64,000 nucleotides of DNA from Patiria pectinifera (taxonomy: Eukaryota; Echinodermata; Asteroidea; Valvatida; Asterinidae), in assembly GCA_029964075.1 (NCBI GenBank), contig CM057135.1, positions 6,433,001-6,497,000 of the forward strand, in the 5' to 3' direction. The notes beneath the pieces are model-generated. The model saw only the letters and a list, made by a program, of their open reading frames with translations, searched no databases and was not told the origin of the DNA. Below are positions 10,438 to 22,305 of this stretch, in pieces (the first letter of the stretch is position 1; every line of letters starts with the position of its first letter). Position numbers and translations under genes: made by a program.

Positions 10438-12269
10438 CAACTTACCACTTGCAATACATAGATTATATTTTAGCCTTTAAAAAAGATTTTCTCTTTGGCA
10501 AATGCAAGCCACATGTTGGCCTACAACTCATTCCGTGGAAAAGCACATTGTCCTTCGCAAGCTTCCCTGGAATGATTGCTTAACCTTGAAATTATTGTGG
10601 ACTGTATACCTGCAGGGGCAGGCCTTGTGTTCCTTTCTGGCTTATGAAAATACATGAGTTTACAATTTGAAAGATGCGCATGCAAAGTTTCAAAATTGCG
10701 GCAAAGTGTGCAGTAGTGAAGGTATAGTGCAGCTGAATATTGCGCACATGATTTTCCAGCTCATGTAAAAACATGTTTACCCGATAAGTCATTTCGAAAG
10801 TAATTGATGTCATTTTCTTAGTATTTGAAGTACTTACACCATGAAGCATTATGTTAATATACGCAAGCGTAGAATTAGACATTTCCACAGAATTTTCTTT
10901 AAAACTTGCTGATAAAAACCTGAGGGTGGGCTGTAAAAATGAGGTATGCCAAGCTTTAGACAGGGCTAATTTAATATTTGGCCTTAATACCTGTCACGTA
11001 CCGTGAGTGTCCAGTGACAGATGAGCTCCAAGTTATGGTACAGCGGCGGGGTCCGCCCCACAGCGGCAGTCAGACTGACAGGTATGCGGATGGCGCAATG
11101 TGCACGTGTACTTGCGGTCATTCCTCACTCTAACTGCCGGCTTGGTGGCTACACACTGCAGGAGGCAGATACACATGTACCGTGACAGAAAAAAACAACA
11201 ACAGATGACAGCATGCCAAGCACAGACACTTTGAAGACAGGAAGTAATAACTGTTCATTTGTTATACTACAACTTAACCAGTTTGAGGCAGGTTTGACAG
11301 TGACCACACCCAGGCGCAGCATTGTTTTTCAATCTTGATCTCTATATAAAGACTGGATAGCGGATAAAGAGCCGCACAATGAATTCATTTGAAGCCATAA
11401 TGGTGAGACCAGATGGAGATAAATGAAGGACAAATTGCTGTCTTTACAGGCGGCATGATTTCCTTGTGTAATATCGCGGTTCACCTGATTTATATTTTGA
11501 CCACCACCACTGATCACGGTTTATTCAAATTTTTTTTCTTCAGATTTGGTCACTTCCTTCTTGAATCACCCTGTACAAGTTAGGAAGGGCTGATCGCCAC
11601 GAAGGAAGTAGCTACGTGAATATGATTAGGACTGCTGCAAACTGCTTTCTGACAGGACTGACCTAAATGTACAAATCTAACAAATTAATGCGGCCTGACA
11701 CACAAAATAATTTTATAACATACACCGCAGCTAATAACCAGGACCCCAAAACCCAGAGAAAGTCAATGACTTGCAAACTTTTTTGAATATAAATCACAGA
11801 AAAATGAAAAAAAAATACACAAAAAGTGACGGTTAATCCACGAACAACACTCACCAACAATCCACAACAGGGCCGACTGAAGAGAAGCTGCATACATTGA
11901 TGAATTTACTAAGTCTGTCATGCAGCTCCAAGACAAGGTTGATGGAACTACGTGTCAAACGGATTACAGCTATGGAACATAGAGACAATTAGATGTTCAC
12001 GGATAACACAGTCATTGTGATAACATAGTAATTTAGGGGCATTTCATGGGTAACATATTCCACCATGCTCTGGAAACCATTGTTTGAACATATTTTCAAA
12101 GTTCATATCTTCAAACGATCCACAACACTTCCTAACATACATTCATCTCTCAGCATAGACATGCTGGTCGTAAATAAACCAAGGAACAGATTCAGTGTCT
12201 TGACTGCCAATTAAAACTTATTATGGTCACTTCAAAGATGAGATTTGAAGGTTTGCATGGTTGAAAGAT
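10438..12269. other. Gene-poor DNA
   Basis: No supported gene or repeat. The stretch near 11000-11170 is locally GC-rich (GGCGGGGTCCGCCCC at 11045) but has no readable protein or RNA structure. Confidence 0.4.
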
Positions 12270-12602
12270 ACTAAACAAGATGAGTTTGCGGTATGTGAAT
12301 AAATCTCTTAGTATGTGTGGTTCTGAAAAGAACCGTAGGGACTCAACGTTTCGAACAGTATGCTCTGCCCATCATCAGGAGAATGAGGGATTCCAGCTTC
12401 ACCGGTTTCGAGCTTCACCAGTTTGCATATCCTTCTCACGCCTCACCGCACCCATCCTAACATCGCATCATCGTCGGAATCCCTCATTCTCCTGACGACG
12501 GGCAGAGCATACTGTTCGAAACATTGAGTCCCTCCGGTTAATTTCAGAACCACACATAGATTTATTCACATGGTGCTATAACGCAAACTTATCTTGTCTT
12601 AG
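12270..12602. mobile_element. Palindromic foldback/MITE, about 110-bp arms
   Basis: The left arm (from ACTAAACAAGATGAGTTTGCG) contains TATGTGTGGTTCTGAAA, TTTCGAACAGTATGCTCTGC and AGAATGAGGGATTCC. All reappear inverted in the right arm, ending CGCAAACTTATCTTGTCTTAGT. The central loop is about 100 bp. The arm phrase TTCGAAAC...GAGTCCC preceded by CAGGAGAATG resembles the 3' region of some retroelements, so it may be two head-to-head element tails. Confidence 0.7.
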
Positions 12603-13241
12603 TCACTTCAAAGGTTAAAATGTAGGTTCCATATCGACGTTAGGCACATAAAATGCAGACTAGACAGACTCCGCAGACAGTGTGCGGGACAGTCGGCAAA
12701 GTTGAGCCAGGTTCAGCTTTGCTAATCGTCCACAAGATAATTTGCATCCGTCTAAGCTGTCGGTGTGATTTCCTTGTAACTTGTTTGCATTGTTCTCATT
12801 TTTTTAAGATATGGAAAGAAGCTTTAGATGGGGGCCTGCATAAAACATGTCTCATCAGACACTGCCATCGCAAAATTTTACAATGAAATTTTACATACAC
12901 TCGGAACCAGGAAGAATCAACTGCTTCTCTCCACATGGCTAATCCTTTACAGCACCTGCAGGCACTTGCAATTGGAGGCTCTTGCTGGACCAATGGGGGA
13001 ATTCTCTTCTCTGAAGGTACGTGAAATGGACCTACATGCGAGTGCAGAATAAAAAACAAAAAGAAAATCTTTAACAGCCTGGAAAAGGGGGCAACTTTGA
13101 ATCCAGTTTCTCACATACTCATGGGCCTATTAGGAGTATTGCCCGTAATTTCTGGGCAAAAAGTAACACAATTAACAATGACATTTGCTATTCCCCTGTA
13201 GGCATTAACCAATTTGACTAGAAGTTTAAATGAAACCTCAC
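12603..13241. other. Possible exon remnants, not assigned
   Basis: An open plus-strand stretch (about 12828-13018) ends at an AAG|GTACGT donor-like site after CTTCTCTGAAG. The encoded residues (HLQLEALAGPMGEFSS) are not recognised, and no acceptor can be fixed with confidence, so no CDS is called. Confidence 0.2.
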
Positions 13242-13321
13242 CTGGGTCAGAGTTGGTCTGGGTCAGAGTTGGTCTGCGTCGGAGTTGGTCTGGTTCCAAG
13301 TTGGATTGGAGATGAGTTGGC
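13242..13321. repeat. Five-copy 16-bp minisatellite
   Basis: Five consecutive 16-bp units: two exact CTGGGTCAGAGTTGGT, then CTGCGTCGGAGTTGGT and two more diverged copies. The GAGTT core and 16-bp period match the arrays at 25.1, 50.6 and 52.8 kb. Confidence 0.85.
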
Positions 13322-13921
13322 TTAAAACAAAGAAAGGGGGAAAATGTGTGCATTTGGGAAAATTACAAAAAAAACCCTTACATTACAAAACAAACTGAAA
13401 AATTACAAAACAGTTTGGGACTGCAGGGCTCGAATTACGGTCATAGCGTGTCCAGAGCAAGTATACAAACATTTAGCCAACCAACAAGATTTAACTGAGT
13501 TGCCTGGATGCAAAGATGTAGTATTTATAGGTTTCTCTCAAATGACGTCACTTCCTACAGATTGCCACATGCATTGCCATTTTGAGTGTCAAATTTTCAC
13601 GACACCTATCAGCTGCGCTGTACGGTATTTGGAAGAAATATTGAGTAACACGCACAGGTCTTAAGAGCTTTTCGCACGCTACATGCACATGCATCTGATG
13701 GCTTTGAACACGCATAGCCAAAGACTTCCACTGAGGATCTGGATTATCAGCTCCTCTTGCACCTTGAATATGACCCAAAACCAAATCATAAATTGGGCTA
13801 TTCATACATATGGCTTCTACTTCACCACACAAGAAAGGGGTATTGATTGTTATCCTTGTTGTACTAAGCTCGTGGACAGTGTTATCTGTCATGACAGTGC
13901 TTACTTTGACCTGTCATTTGC
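13322..13921. other. Non-coding, nothing recognised
   Basis: Open stretches exist on both strands without any family signature. Confidence 0.35.
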
Positions 13922-14756
13922 TCAGACGTAATCAACCAAAGCTTGCTGCACTACAACTCCAGTACATCCCGTGTCTCTGAGTACCTGTACCCTATTGGAA
14001 CCTACAAACCCATCAGTCACCGGCATGCCTTGAGGTTTAGACTGCTTATACATTGCTGACATGACAGGAAGCGTATGTCCACATCTAAGTTTTGCCATCC
14101 CATTTATACTACAGCAATCTTGCAAATTCTTAGTTTCCATCATACAGGCAGTAGTGTCTTTTAGATCTGTAAGCTTCCTATACTTGGGACAAGAACATTC
14201 AACATGTACCTGTTCCAACGTTTGTTGTCGTTTCCTCTCAGGTTTATCTTGTCTGTTTTGGGCCTTTTTCTGATAAGAAAATGATTCCCTTGTTTTATCA
14301 TTAGCTTCAGCTGACATACCTGCAGTTTACATGGGCTGACTACTACTTCAACAATCTGTGGCATGATGTCCCGGTTTACCGCAAACGAAGCATCGCATAC
14401 TCTCCTAGTATGGTAGCGTGGTTTGAAAGTACTTGACGTATCTTTCCTTGCCTCGGTAGGATGACGCTGACGCCGTGTGCCTCTATGTATCACTGGGCGA
14501 GTTCCGTCATTTCATCGATGGTCGTGGGCTTTCGTTCCTTTAAGAAAAGTGACAACTGAGGACTGGAACCATTAACAAATTACTCTCTTAACAGTAGATC
14601 AGTTACATCATATCATATGTTTTCTGGGTGGAAGACAGTTCTATCCATCTGCTATAATAGTTTTCCAGTCTTACTACAGACTGCAAGGCTGTTTCCCCAT
14701 TTTCAGGCTTCGCATTACAAAACTCTTCTCTAAATCCTTCTTCTGTTAATCTAAAT
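13922..14756 (-). pseudogene. gag-pol: Ty3/gypsy-type retrotransposon gag-protease fragment
   Basis: Read on the minus strand from 14756: a gag block with FREEF, NAKPENGETA and RLENYYSRWIELSS motifs typical of metazoan gypsy capsid regions. Next comes a CCHC zinc knuckle MRCFVCGKPGHHATDC (about 14398-14350). Then a retropepsin segment, GMPVTDGFVG...VLRDTGCTGVVV, carries the DTG active-site triad near 13950. Frames change several times and there are in-frame stops (for example after KTYDMM), so it is a pseudogene. Reverse transcriptase, integrase and LTRs are absent: the window side ends in unrelated DNA at 13.92 kb and the 5' side runs into the satellite at 14.76 kb. In such elements gag packages RNA and the protease matures the polyprotein. 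Confidence 0.75.
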
Positions 14757-15659
14757 CACCTTAGTGGCCTAGTTGAGGAGATTTTTTTTAAGGGAGGGCG
14801 CTCGTGAGGAGGCACCGGGTGAGGGCGCGGAGTCGCGGACCTATGGAGATGGAGGGAGGGCGCGCTCGTGAGGGGGCCCTGGGTGGAGCTTCGGATTCGC
14901 GGAGGCGCGGAGTCGTGGAGGCGCGGAGCTTTGGAATCTGCGTAATGGGAATAGGAGGCTAGTTGTGAAGAGTTTGCTCTAGGGAGGGCGCGCTCGTGAT
15001 GGGGCCCCGGGTGGAGCTTGGGAGTCGCGGAGGCGGGGAACTTTGGAGTCTGCATAATGGGAATAGGAGGCTAGTTGTGGAGAGTTTGCTCTAGGGAGGG
15101 CGCGCTCGTAAGGGGGCACCGCGTGGAGCTTCGAAGGCGTGAAGCTATGGAACTGGAGAGAGGGCGCGCTCGTGAGGGGTCCTGGGTGGAGCTTCGGAGT
15201 CGCGGAGGCGCGGAGCTTTGGAATCTGCGTAATGGGAATAGGAGGCTAGTTGTGAAGGGTTTACTCTAGGGAGGGCGCGCTCGTGAGGGGGCACCGGGTG
15301 GAACTTCGGAGGTGCGGAGCTATGGAGATGGGAGGAGGGCGCGCTTTTGAGGGGACATCAGGTGGAGCTTCGGAGTCGTGGAGGCGCGGAGCTTTGGAAT
15401 CTGGGTAATGGGAATAGGAGCCTAGTTGAGGAGATTTTTCTCAAGAAAGGGCGCTCGTGAGGAGGCACCGGGTGGAGGCGTGGAGGCGCGGAGCTATGGA
15501 GATGGAGGGAGGGCGTGGAGCTTTGGAATCTGGGTAATGGGAATCGGAGCCTAGTTGAGGAGATTTTTTTTAAGGGAGGGCGCTCGTGAGGAGGCACCGG
15601 GTGGAGCTTCAGAGCCGCGGAGGCGCGGAGCTTTGGAATCTGGGTAATGGGAATAGGAG

Positions 15660-16450
15660 CCTAGTTGAGGAGATTTTTCTCAAGGGAGGGCGCTTGTGAG
15701 GAGGCACCGGGTGGAGGCGCGGAGGCGCGGAGCTATGGAGATGGAGGGAGGATGCGCTCGTGAGGGGGCCCTGGGTGGAGCTTCGGAATCGCAGAGGCGC
15801 GGAGGCACGGAGTCGCGGAGGCGCGGAGCTTTGGAGTCTGCGTGATGGGAATAGAAGGCTTGTTGTGGAGAGTTTCCTCTAGGGAGGGTGCGCTCACGAA
15901 GGGGCACCGAGTGGAGCTTCGGAGTCGCGGACTTATGGAGATGGAGGGAGGGCGCGCTCGTGAGGGGGCCCTGGGTGGAGCTTCGGAGTCGCGGAGGCGC
16001 GGACGCGCGGAGCTTTGGAATCTGCGTAATGGGAATAGGAGGCTAGTTGTGGAGAGTTTGCTCTAGGGAGGGCGCGCTCGTGAGGGGGCACCAAGTGGAG
16101 CTTCAGAGTCGCGGACCTATGGAGATGGAGGGAGGGCGCGCTCGTGAGGGGGCCCTGGGTGGAGCTTCGGAATCGCGGATGCGCGGAGTCGCGGAGGTGC
16201 GGAGCTTTGGAATCTGCGTAATGGGAATAGGAGGCTAGTTGTGGAGAGTTTGCTCTAGGGAGGGCGCGCTCGTGAGGGGGCACTGCGTGGAGCTTCGGAG
16301 GCGCGGAGCTATGGAGATGGCGGGAGGGCGCGCTCGTGAGGGGACATCGGGTGGAGCTTCGGAGTCGCGGAGGTGCGGAGCTTTGGAATCTGGGTAATGG
16401 GAAAAGGAGCCTAGTTGAGGAGATTTTTCTCAAGGGAGGGCGCTCGTGAG
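15660..16450. repeat. Higher-order duplication in satellite, copy 1
   Basis: This block recurs almost unchanged at 17174-17964. Marker junctions (CAAGGGAGGGCGCTTGTGAG at 15681 and 17195; CAAGGGAGGGCGCTCGTGAG at 16431 and 17945) are offset by exactly 1514 bp, so a multi-module segment was duplicated after the array formed. Confidence 0.75.
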
Positions 16451-17173
16451 GAGGCACCGGGTGGAGGCGCGGAGGCGCGGAGGCGCGGAGCTTTGGAGAT
16501 GGAAGGAGGGCGCGCTCGTGATGGGGCCCCGGGTGGAGCTTGGGAGTCGCGGAGGCGCGGAGCTTTGGAGTCTGCGTAATGGGAATAGGAGGCTAGTTGT
16601 GAAGAGTTTGCTCTAGGGAGGGCGCGCTTGTGAGGGGGCACCGCGTGGAGCTTCGGAGTCGTGGACCTATGGAGATGGAGGGAGGGCGCGCTCGTGATGG
16701 GGCCCCGGGTGGAGCTTGGGAGTCGCGGAGGCGCGGAGCTTTGGAGTATGCGTAATGGGAATAGGAGGCTAGTTGTGGAGAGTTTGCTCTAGGGAGGGCG
16801 CGCTTGTGAGGGGGCACCGCGTGGAGCTTCGAAGGCGCGGAGCTATGGAGATGGAGGGAGGGTGCGCTCGTGAGGGGGCCCCTGGTGGAGCTTCAGAGTC
16901 GCGGAGGCGCGGAGCTTTGGAATCTGGGTAATGGGAATAGGAGCCTAGTTGAGGAGATTTTTCTCAAGGGAGGGCGCTCGTGAGGAGGCATCGGGTAGAG
17001 ACGCGGAGCTATGGAGATGGAGGGAGGGCGCGCTCGTGAGGGGGGACCGCGTGGAGCTTCGAAGGCGCGGAGCTATGGAGATGGAGGGAGGGTGCGCTCG
17101 TGAGGGGGCCCCTGGTGGAGCTTCAGAGCCGCGGAGGCGCGGAGCTTTGGAATCTGGGTAATGGGAATAGGAG

Positions 17174-17964
17174 CCTAGTTGAGGAGATTTTTCTCAAGGG
17201 AGGGCGCTTGTGAGGAGGCACCGGGTGGAGGCGCGGAGGCGCGGAGCTATGGAGATGGAGGGAGGGTGCGCTCGTGAGGGGGCCCTGGGTGGAGCTTCGG
17301 AATCGCAGAGGCGCGGAGGCGCGGAGTCGCGGAGCTTTGGAGTCTGCGTGATGGGAATAGGAGGCTTGTTGTGGAGAGTTTGCTCTAGGGAGGGTGCGCT
17401 CACGAAGGGGCACCGAGTGGAGCTTTGGAGTCGCGGACTTATGGAGATGGAGGGAGGGCGCGCTCGTGAGGGGGCCCTGGGTGGAGCTTCGGAGTCGCGG
17501 AGGCGCGGAGTCGCGGAGGCGCGGAGCTTTGGAATCTGCGTAATGGGAATAGGAGGCTAGTTGTGGAGAGTTTGCTCTAGGGAGGGCGCGCTCGTGAGGG
17601 GGCACCAAGTGGAGCTTCAGAGTCGCGGACCTATGGAGATGGAGGGAGGGCGCGCTCTTGAGGGGGCCCTGGGTGGAGCTTCGGAATCGCGGATGCGCGG
17701 AGTCGCGGAGGTGCGGAGCTTTGGAATCTGCGTAATGGGAATAGGAGGCTAGTTGTGGAGAGTTTGCTCTAGGGAGGGCGCGCTCGTGAGGGGGCACTGC
17801 GTGGAGCTTCGGAGGCGCGGAGCTATGGAGATGGAGGGAGGGCGCGCTCGTGAGGGGACATCGGGTGGAGCTTCGGAGTCGCGGAGGTGCGGAGCTTGGG
17901 AATCTGTGTAATGGGAAAAGGAGCCTAGTTGAGGAGATTTTTCTCAAGGGAGGGCGCTCGTGAG
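17174..17964. repeat. Higher-order duplication in satellite, copy 2
   Basis: Second copy of the segment at 15660-16450, 1514 bp downstream, with a few substitutions and small indels (for example ACGCGG versus AGTCGCGG spacings). Confidence 0.75.
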
Positions 17965-19723
17965 GGGACATCGGGTGGAGCTTCGGAGTCGCGGAGGTGC
18001 GGAGCTTTGGAATCTGGGTAATGGGAAAAGGAGCCTAGTTGAGGAGATTTTTCTCAAGGGAGGGCGCTCGTGAGGAGGCACCGGGTGGAGGCGCGGAGCT
18101 ATGGAGATGGAGGGAGGGCGCGCTCGTGATGGGGCCCCGGGTGGAGCTTGGGAGTCGCGGAGGCGCGGAGCTTTGGAGTCTGCGTAATGGGAATAGGAGG
18201 CTAGGTGTGGAGAGTTTGCTCTAGGGAGGGCGCGCTTGTGAGGGGGCACCGCGTGGAGCTTCGGAGTCGTGGGCCTATGGAGATGGAGGGAGGGCGCACT
18301 CGTGATGGGGCCCCGGGTGGAGCTTGGGAGTCGCGGAGGCGCGGAGCTTTGGAGTCTGCGTAATGGGAATAGGAGGCTAGTTGTGGAGAGTTTGCTCTAG
18401 GGAGGGCGCACTTGTGAGGGGGCATAGCGTGGAGCTTCGAAGGCGCGGAGCTATGGAGATGGAGGAAGGGTGCGCTCGTGAGGGGGCCCCTGGTGGAGCT
18501 TCAGAGTCGCGGAGGCGCGGAGCTTTGGAATCTGGGTAATGGGAATAGGAGCCTAGTTGAGGAGATTTTTCTCAAGGGAGGGCGCTTGTGAGGAGGCACC
18601 GGGTGGAGGCGTGGAGGCGCGGAGCTACGGAGATGGAGGGAGGGCGCGCTCGTGAGGGGACATCGGGTGGAGCTTCGGAGTCGCGGAGGCGGGGAGCTTT
18701 GGAATCTGGGTAATGGGAATAGGAGCCTAGTTGAGGAGATTTTTCTCAAGGGAGGGCGCTCGTGAGGAGGCACCGGGTAGAGACAGCTTCGGAGTCGCGG
18801 ACCTATGGAAATGGAGGGAGGGCGCGCTCGTGAGGGGGCCCTGGGTGGAGCTTCGGAATCGGGGAGGCGCGGAGGCGCGGAGCTTTGGAGTCTGCGTAAT
18901 GGGAATAGGAGGCTAGTTGTGGAGAGTTTGCTCTAGGGAGGGCGCGCTCGTGAGGGGGCACAAGGTGGAGCTTCGGAGGCGCGGAGCTATGGAGATGGAG
19001 GGAGGGGGCGCTCGTGAGGGGGCCCCTGGTGGAGCTTCGGAGTCGCGGAGCTTTGGAATCTGGGTAATGGGAATAGGAGCCTAGTTGAGGAGATTTTTCT
19101 CAAGGGAGGGCGCTCGTGAGGAGGCACCGGGTGGAGGTGCGGAGGCGCGGAGCTATGGAGATGGAGGGAGGGTGCGCTCGTGATGGGGCCCCGGGTGGAG
19201 CTTGGGAGTCGCGGAGGCGCGGAGCTTTGGAGTCTGCGTAATGGGAATAGGAGGCTAGTTGTGGAGAGTTTGCTCTAGGGAGGGCGCGCTCGTGAGGGGG
19301 CCCCAGGTGGAGCTTCGGAGTCGCAGAGGCGCGGAGCTTTGGAATTTGCGTAATGAGAATAGGAGGCTAGTTGTGGAGATATTGCTCAAGGGAGGGCGCG
19401 CTCGTGAGGGGGCACCGGGTGGAGCTTCGGAGGCGCGGAGGCGTGGAGCTTTGGAGATGGGGATGGATCTGCTTTGCGTTTTCTCAAGGGAGGGCGCGCT
19501 CATGACGATACTGTGGGTGGAGGCGCGGAGTCGCGGAGTCGCGGAGCTTCGGAATGTGTGTTATGGGAATAGGAGGATGTGGAGATTCATCTCTAGGAAG
19601 GGCACGTTGGGACGGGGTTCTGGGTGGAGCCTTGGAGGCGCGGAGCTTAAGAGATGCAAATTGAACTGTTTGTTTAAGGGAAGTCGCTTGTGACGGGGCA
19701 CTGGGTGGAGGCGTGGAGTTGTG

Positions 19724-20360
19724 GAGCTTCAACCTCGACCTCAGGGTGTTGAGCAGTACGCGCCCATCTCTACCTGCTTTTCACCCTGGTATTGGTTCAA
19801 TTGCATTTGCAAGATTTTTGAAAACGTATGCAAATGAGGAATAGTCTGGTGCCTGCATGTGCGTTACATTACCGTTCGTTCTTGTATGCGGTGTTTGGGG
19901 TAAAAACAGAGTCAATTCTTCGCAGCGTGAGCACAGCGTGAGGTATGAAACACAAATTATTTAATTAAAGCGTTACGATCTTATGGAGACAACATGCAGT
20001 ATCACATTTCTTATTAATATGCACAATTTGGAAAGGAAATGGATATTTTGGAGAAGGCGTGGACGAATGATCGCGAAAACATGTACTGCATGTTGTGAAT
20101 AACAACACCAAGTACACGAGAAAAATCCATTATATACAAAGTAAGCATTGGGGACGAGGTTGGTGGAGCTTCGGATCTTGTTTGTTGCAACCTTGTCTCT
20201 AGACTGTGGAGCAGTACGCGGCTATTACTATCTGCTATATACCTGTGTTGAATATTTGCGGGTGCAAGATTTGTGAACATGTATGTAAATGAAGAATAAT
20301 CTAGTGTTGATTGTGCGTTACATTGGCATGTTGTGTGTATGCGGTGTGAAATGGGGGCTT
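19724..20360. repeat. Diverged tandem duplication, 458-bp period
   Basis: GTGGAGCTTC...GAGCAGTACGCG...GCAAGATTT...GTGCGTTACATT...TATGCGGTGT occurs at about 19707-19910 and again at about 20162-20350; GAGCAGTACGCG is at 19751 and 20209. The shared GTGGAGCTTC opening links this module to the adjacent satellite. No coding signal. Confidence 0.7.
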
Positions 20361-20631
20361 TTGAAGCCCTCTAATTTGCAATGAAGTGTATAGGCAGCGT
20401 TTTCAAAATGGCGATGGGATTCTGGACTATTTTTAGGGGTGATTATCTTAGGACGGATAGCGTTGTAAAAGTCGTTAGTTGACCCGCGTAAATTGAAAAG
20501 AAAATGACAGGTCATGAAATTAGTTGAATTTTATGTGTCCCCCGAACACCCGTGGAAAGTTGTGAGAATTTTTTTTCTAGTGTGTGAAGTGGGAGCATTT
20601 ATCATTGGGGTGTAGCGATTTTAATTACTGT

Positions 20632-20703
20632 GTGGAATTATAGGAGGTTGCGAATTAGTGTCTTCTCAAGTAAGGGCGCGCTGTGATAGGGCACTGAATG
20701 GCA
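20632..20703. repeat. Isolated diverged satellite monomer
   Basis: GGAATTATAGGAGGTTGCGA followed by a TCTCAAGTAAGGGCGCGC and GGGCACTGAATGG block parallels the satellite order (GGGAATAGGAGGCTAG..., CTCAAGGGAGGGCGCGC..., GGGCACCGGGTGG) about 1 kb outside the array. It may be an ancestral or stranded unit. Confidence 0.55.
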
Positions 20704-20954
20704 CGGATGTAAAGGGGGAGGGGTGGGATTTAAATGAGTTCCGTTCGTGAAAGTGTTGTAGCAATCATTTTCTGAATAAAAAGGCGGACCTCCTTCACAC
20801 AATAAATGTTTGTAACTGGTAATTATGGCCGTCTTTTAACAATACATGTATTTGGATAGAGGCAGTTTGGTTTGGGGGTTTATGTATTGTACATGGTGCG
20901 AGGAAGTAGACAAACAATATGGAGAAGAAAATGAATGGATCAATAAGAACTTAA
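20704..20954. other. Non-coding, nothing recognised
   Basis: AT-rich single-copy-looking sequence between two old duplications. Confidence 0.35.
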
Positions 20955-21835
20955 TGAGATCAGATTAAGATGTCACAGCAAAAAGCATTGGAAATACGTG
21001 TTTATTGAGAAACTGAAATGGGTGAAGTTGAAGTATCAGGATTGGACGAATCTTCAGGTATATCATAACGTATCAAGTTTTGTAATTGAAATAGCAAAGC
21101 GAAACATGTATAATAAATAATAAAAAATACGGTAAAGTAAAAAATAATGCCTAAAAAACTATTGGTAGGATATTGAGGTATTTAGCGAAGCCTTGTCATA
21201 AAATATGACACTGATTTTAAGTGATATATGATGAAATGAGAAAAACATACAAATAGTACAATAAATAACGCGCATTGAAATAAATGCGAAATGAATATGC
21301 ACGCAAGTTTTGTAGGGACACAGTGATGGCTAAATGTCAAGCAAAAATGAGCATCAATGAATTTGTTAAAACATGTAGCAATTGGAGTAGCATAAGTTTC
21401 TGGTCTCTTAAGTTTCATTTTCATGTGAAAAATGTTTAGAAAAGGTTTTGATTGTTACAACGAAAGCATAAGGAAAACAGGTTAAGATTTCACTGCTGAA
21501 CTCTTGGAAGCACCTGGTGATTGAGGAACTGAAGTCAAGTATCAGGAATGATTCCATGGCGCCTTAATTGTTTGTAATTGAAATAGCACAGTGCGGTATT
21601 TATAATAAGCAATAAAATTAAGGGAAAAGATAAAAGTATGCATAAAAATTTTATAAAGTATAGCGCACATTTAAACCAAATGTCAAATGAATATGTATGC
21701 GAGTATCGTAGTCACAGAGTGAAGGACGAATGTCAAGAATAATAAGTATCTATGTCATTGTATATACATTAAGAAATTGGATTATGCATTAGTCTTCGGC
21801 ATGGTAAGATCGACGTTTCATTAGTTATTGTACAT
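20955..21835. repeat. Diverged tandem duplication, about 506-bp period
   Basis: Copies at about 20955-21460 and 21461-21835 share AAGTATCAGGA (21031, 21537), TTGTAATTGAAATAGCA, TAATAAATAATAAAA-like blocks, AAATGAATATG and the CACAGAGTGA-like end. Heavily substituted, so old. Confidence 0.6.
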
Positions 21836-21883
21836 GTTTGTTAGGCTATCAAAGCGAGGAAAATATGTTTTTGTCGGTTTCAC

Positions 21884-22304
21884 GGGATACGACTCGCACC
21901 CGGGGACGACTCGCACCCGGGGACGACTCGCACCCGGGGACGACTCGCACCCGGGGACGACTCGCACCCGGGGACGACTCGCACCCGGGGACGACTCGCA
22001 CCCGGGGACGACTCGCACCCGGGGCGACTCGCACCCGGGACGACTCGCACCGGGGCGGCTTCGCACCCGGGGCGACTCGCACCCGGGGCGGCTCGCACCC
22101 GGGGCGGCTTCGCACCCGGGGACGACTTCGCACCCGGGGACGACTCGCACCCGGGGACGACTCGCACCCGGGGACGACTCGCACCCGGGGACGACTCGCA
22201 CCCGGGGACGACTCGCACCCGGGGACGACTCGCACCCGGGGACGACTCGCACCCGGGGACGACTCGCACCCGGGGACGACTCGCACCCGGGGACGACTCG
22301 CACC
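21884..22304 (+). repeat. 17-bp minisatellite, about 24 units
   Basis: Near-perfect repeats of CGACTCGCACCCGGGGA with a period of 17 bp. The middle (22020-22135) has 16-bp and GGCGGCTTCGCACC variants. The core GAC-RACTCG-YACC matches the inverted array at 25.08 kb. Stop-free frames in several reading frames are a by-product of the repeat, not genes. It lies 2 bases before the 355-bp duplication. Confidence 0.9.
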
Positions 22305-22305
22305 T

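Larger units (their letters stand above)
14770..19738. repeat. GC-rich satellite of interlaced 65- and 110-bp modules
   Basis: About 5 kb of imperfect repeats built from recurring blocks: GGGAGGGCGCGCTCGTGAGG, a CACCGGGTGGAGCTTCGGAG block, GTCGCGGAGGCGCGGAGCTT, ATGGAGATGGAGGGAGGGCG, and TGGGAATAGGAGGCTAGTTG followed by GAG(A)TTTGCTCTAGG or GAGATTTTTCTCAAGG. One module type (about 110 bp) carries the AATGGGAATAGG block, the other (about 65 bp) the ATGGAGATGG block; they alternate irregularly. The strand is G-rich. Copies decay towards the right end (19.4-19.74 kb). Long stop-free frames, chiefly on the minus strand (up to 282 codons), come from the repeat itself. Confidence 0.9.

Noticed and set aside
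17123-17971. 282-codon stop-free minus-strand frame, rich in Ser, Pro, Arg and His
   Set aside because: Lies wholly in the GC-rich satellite. Similar frames occur throughout the array and follow the repeat, with no start context, splice sites or domain.
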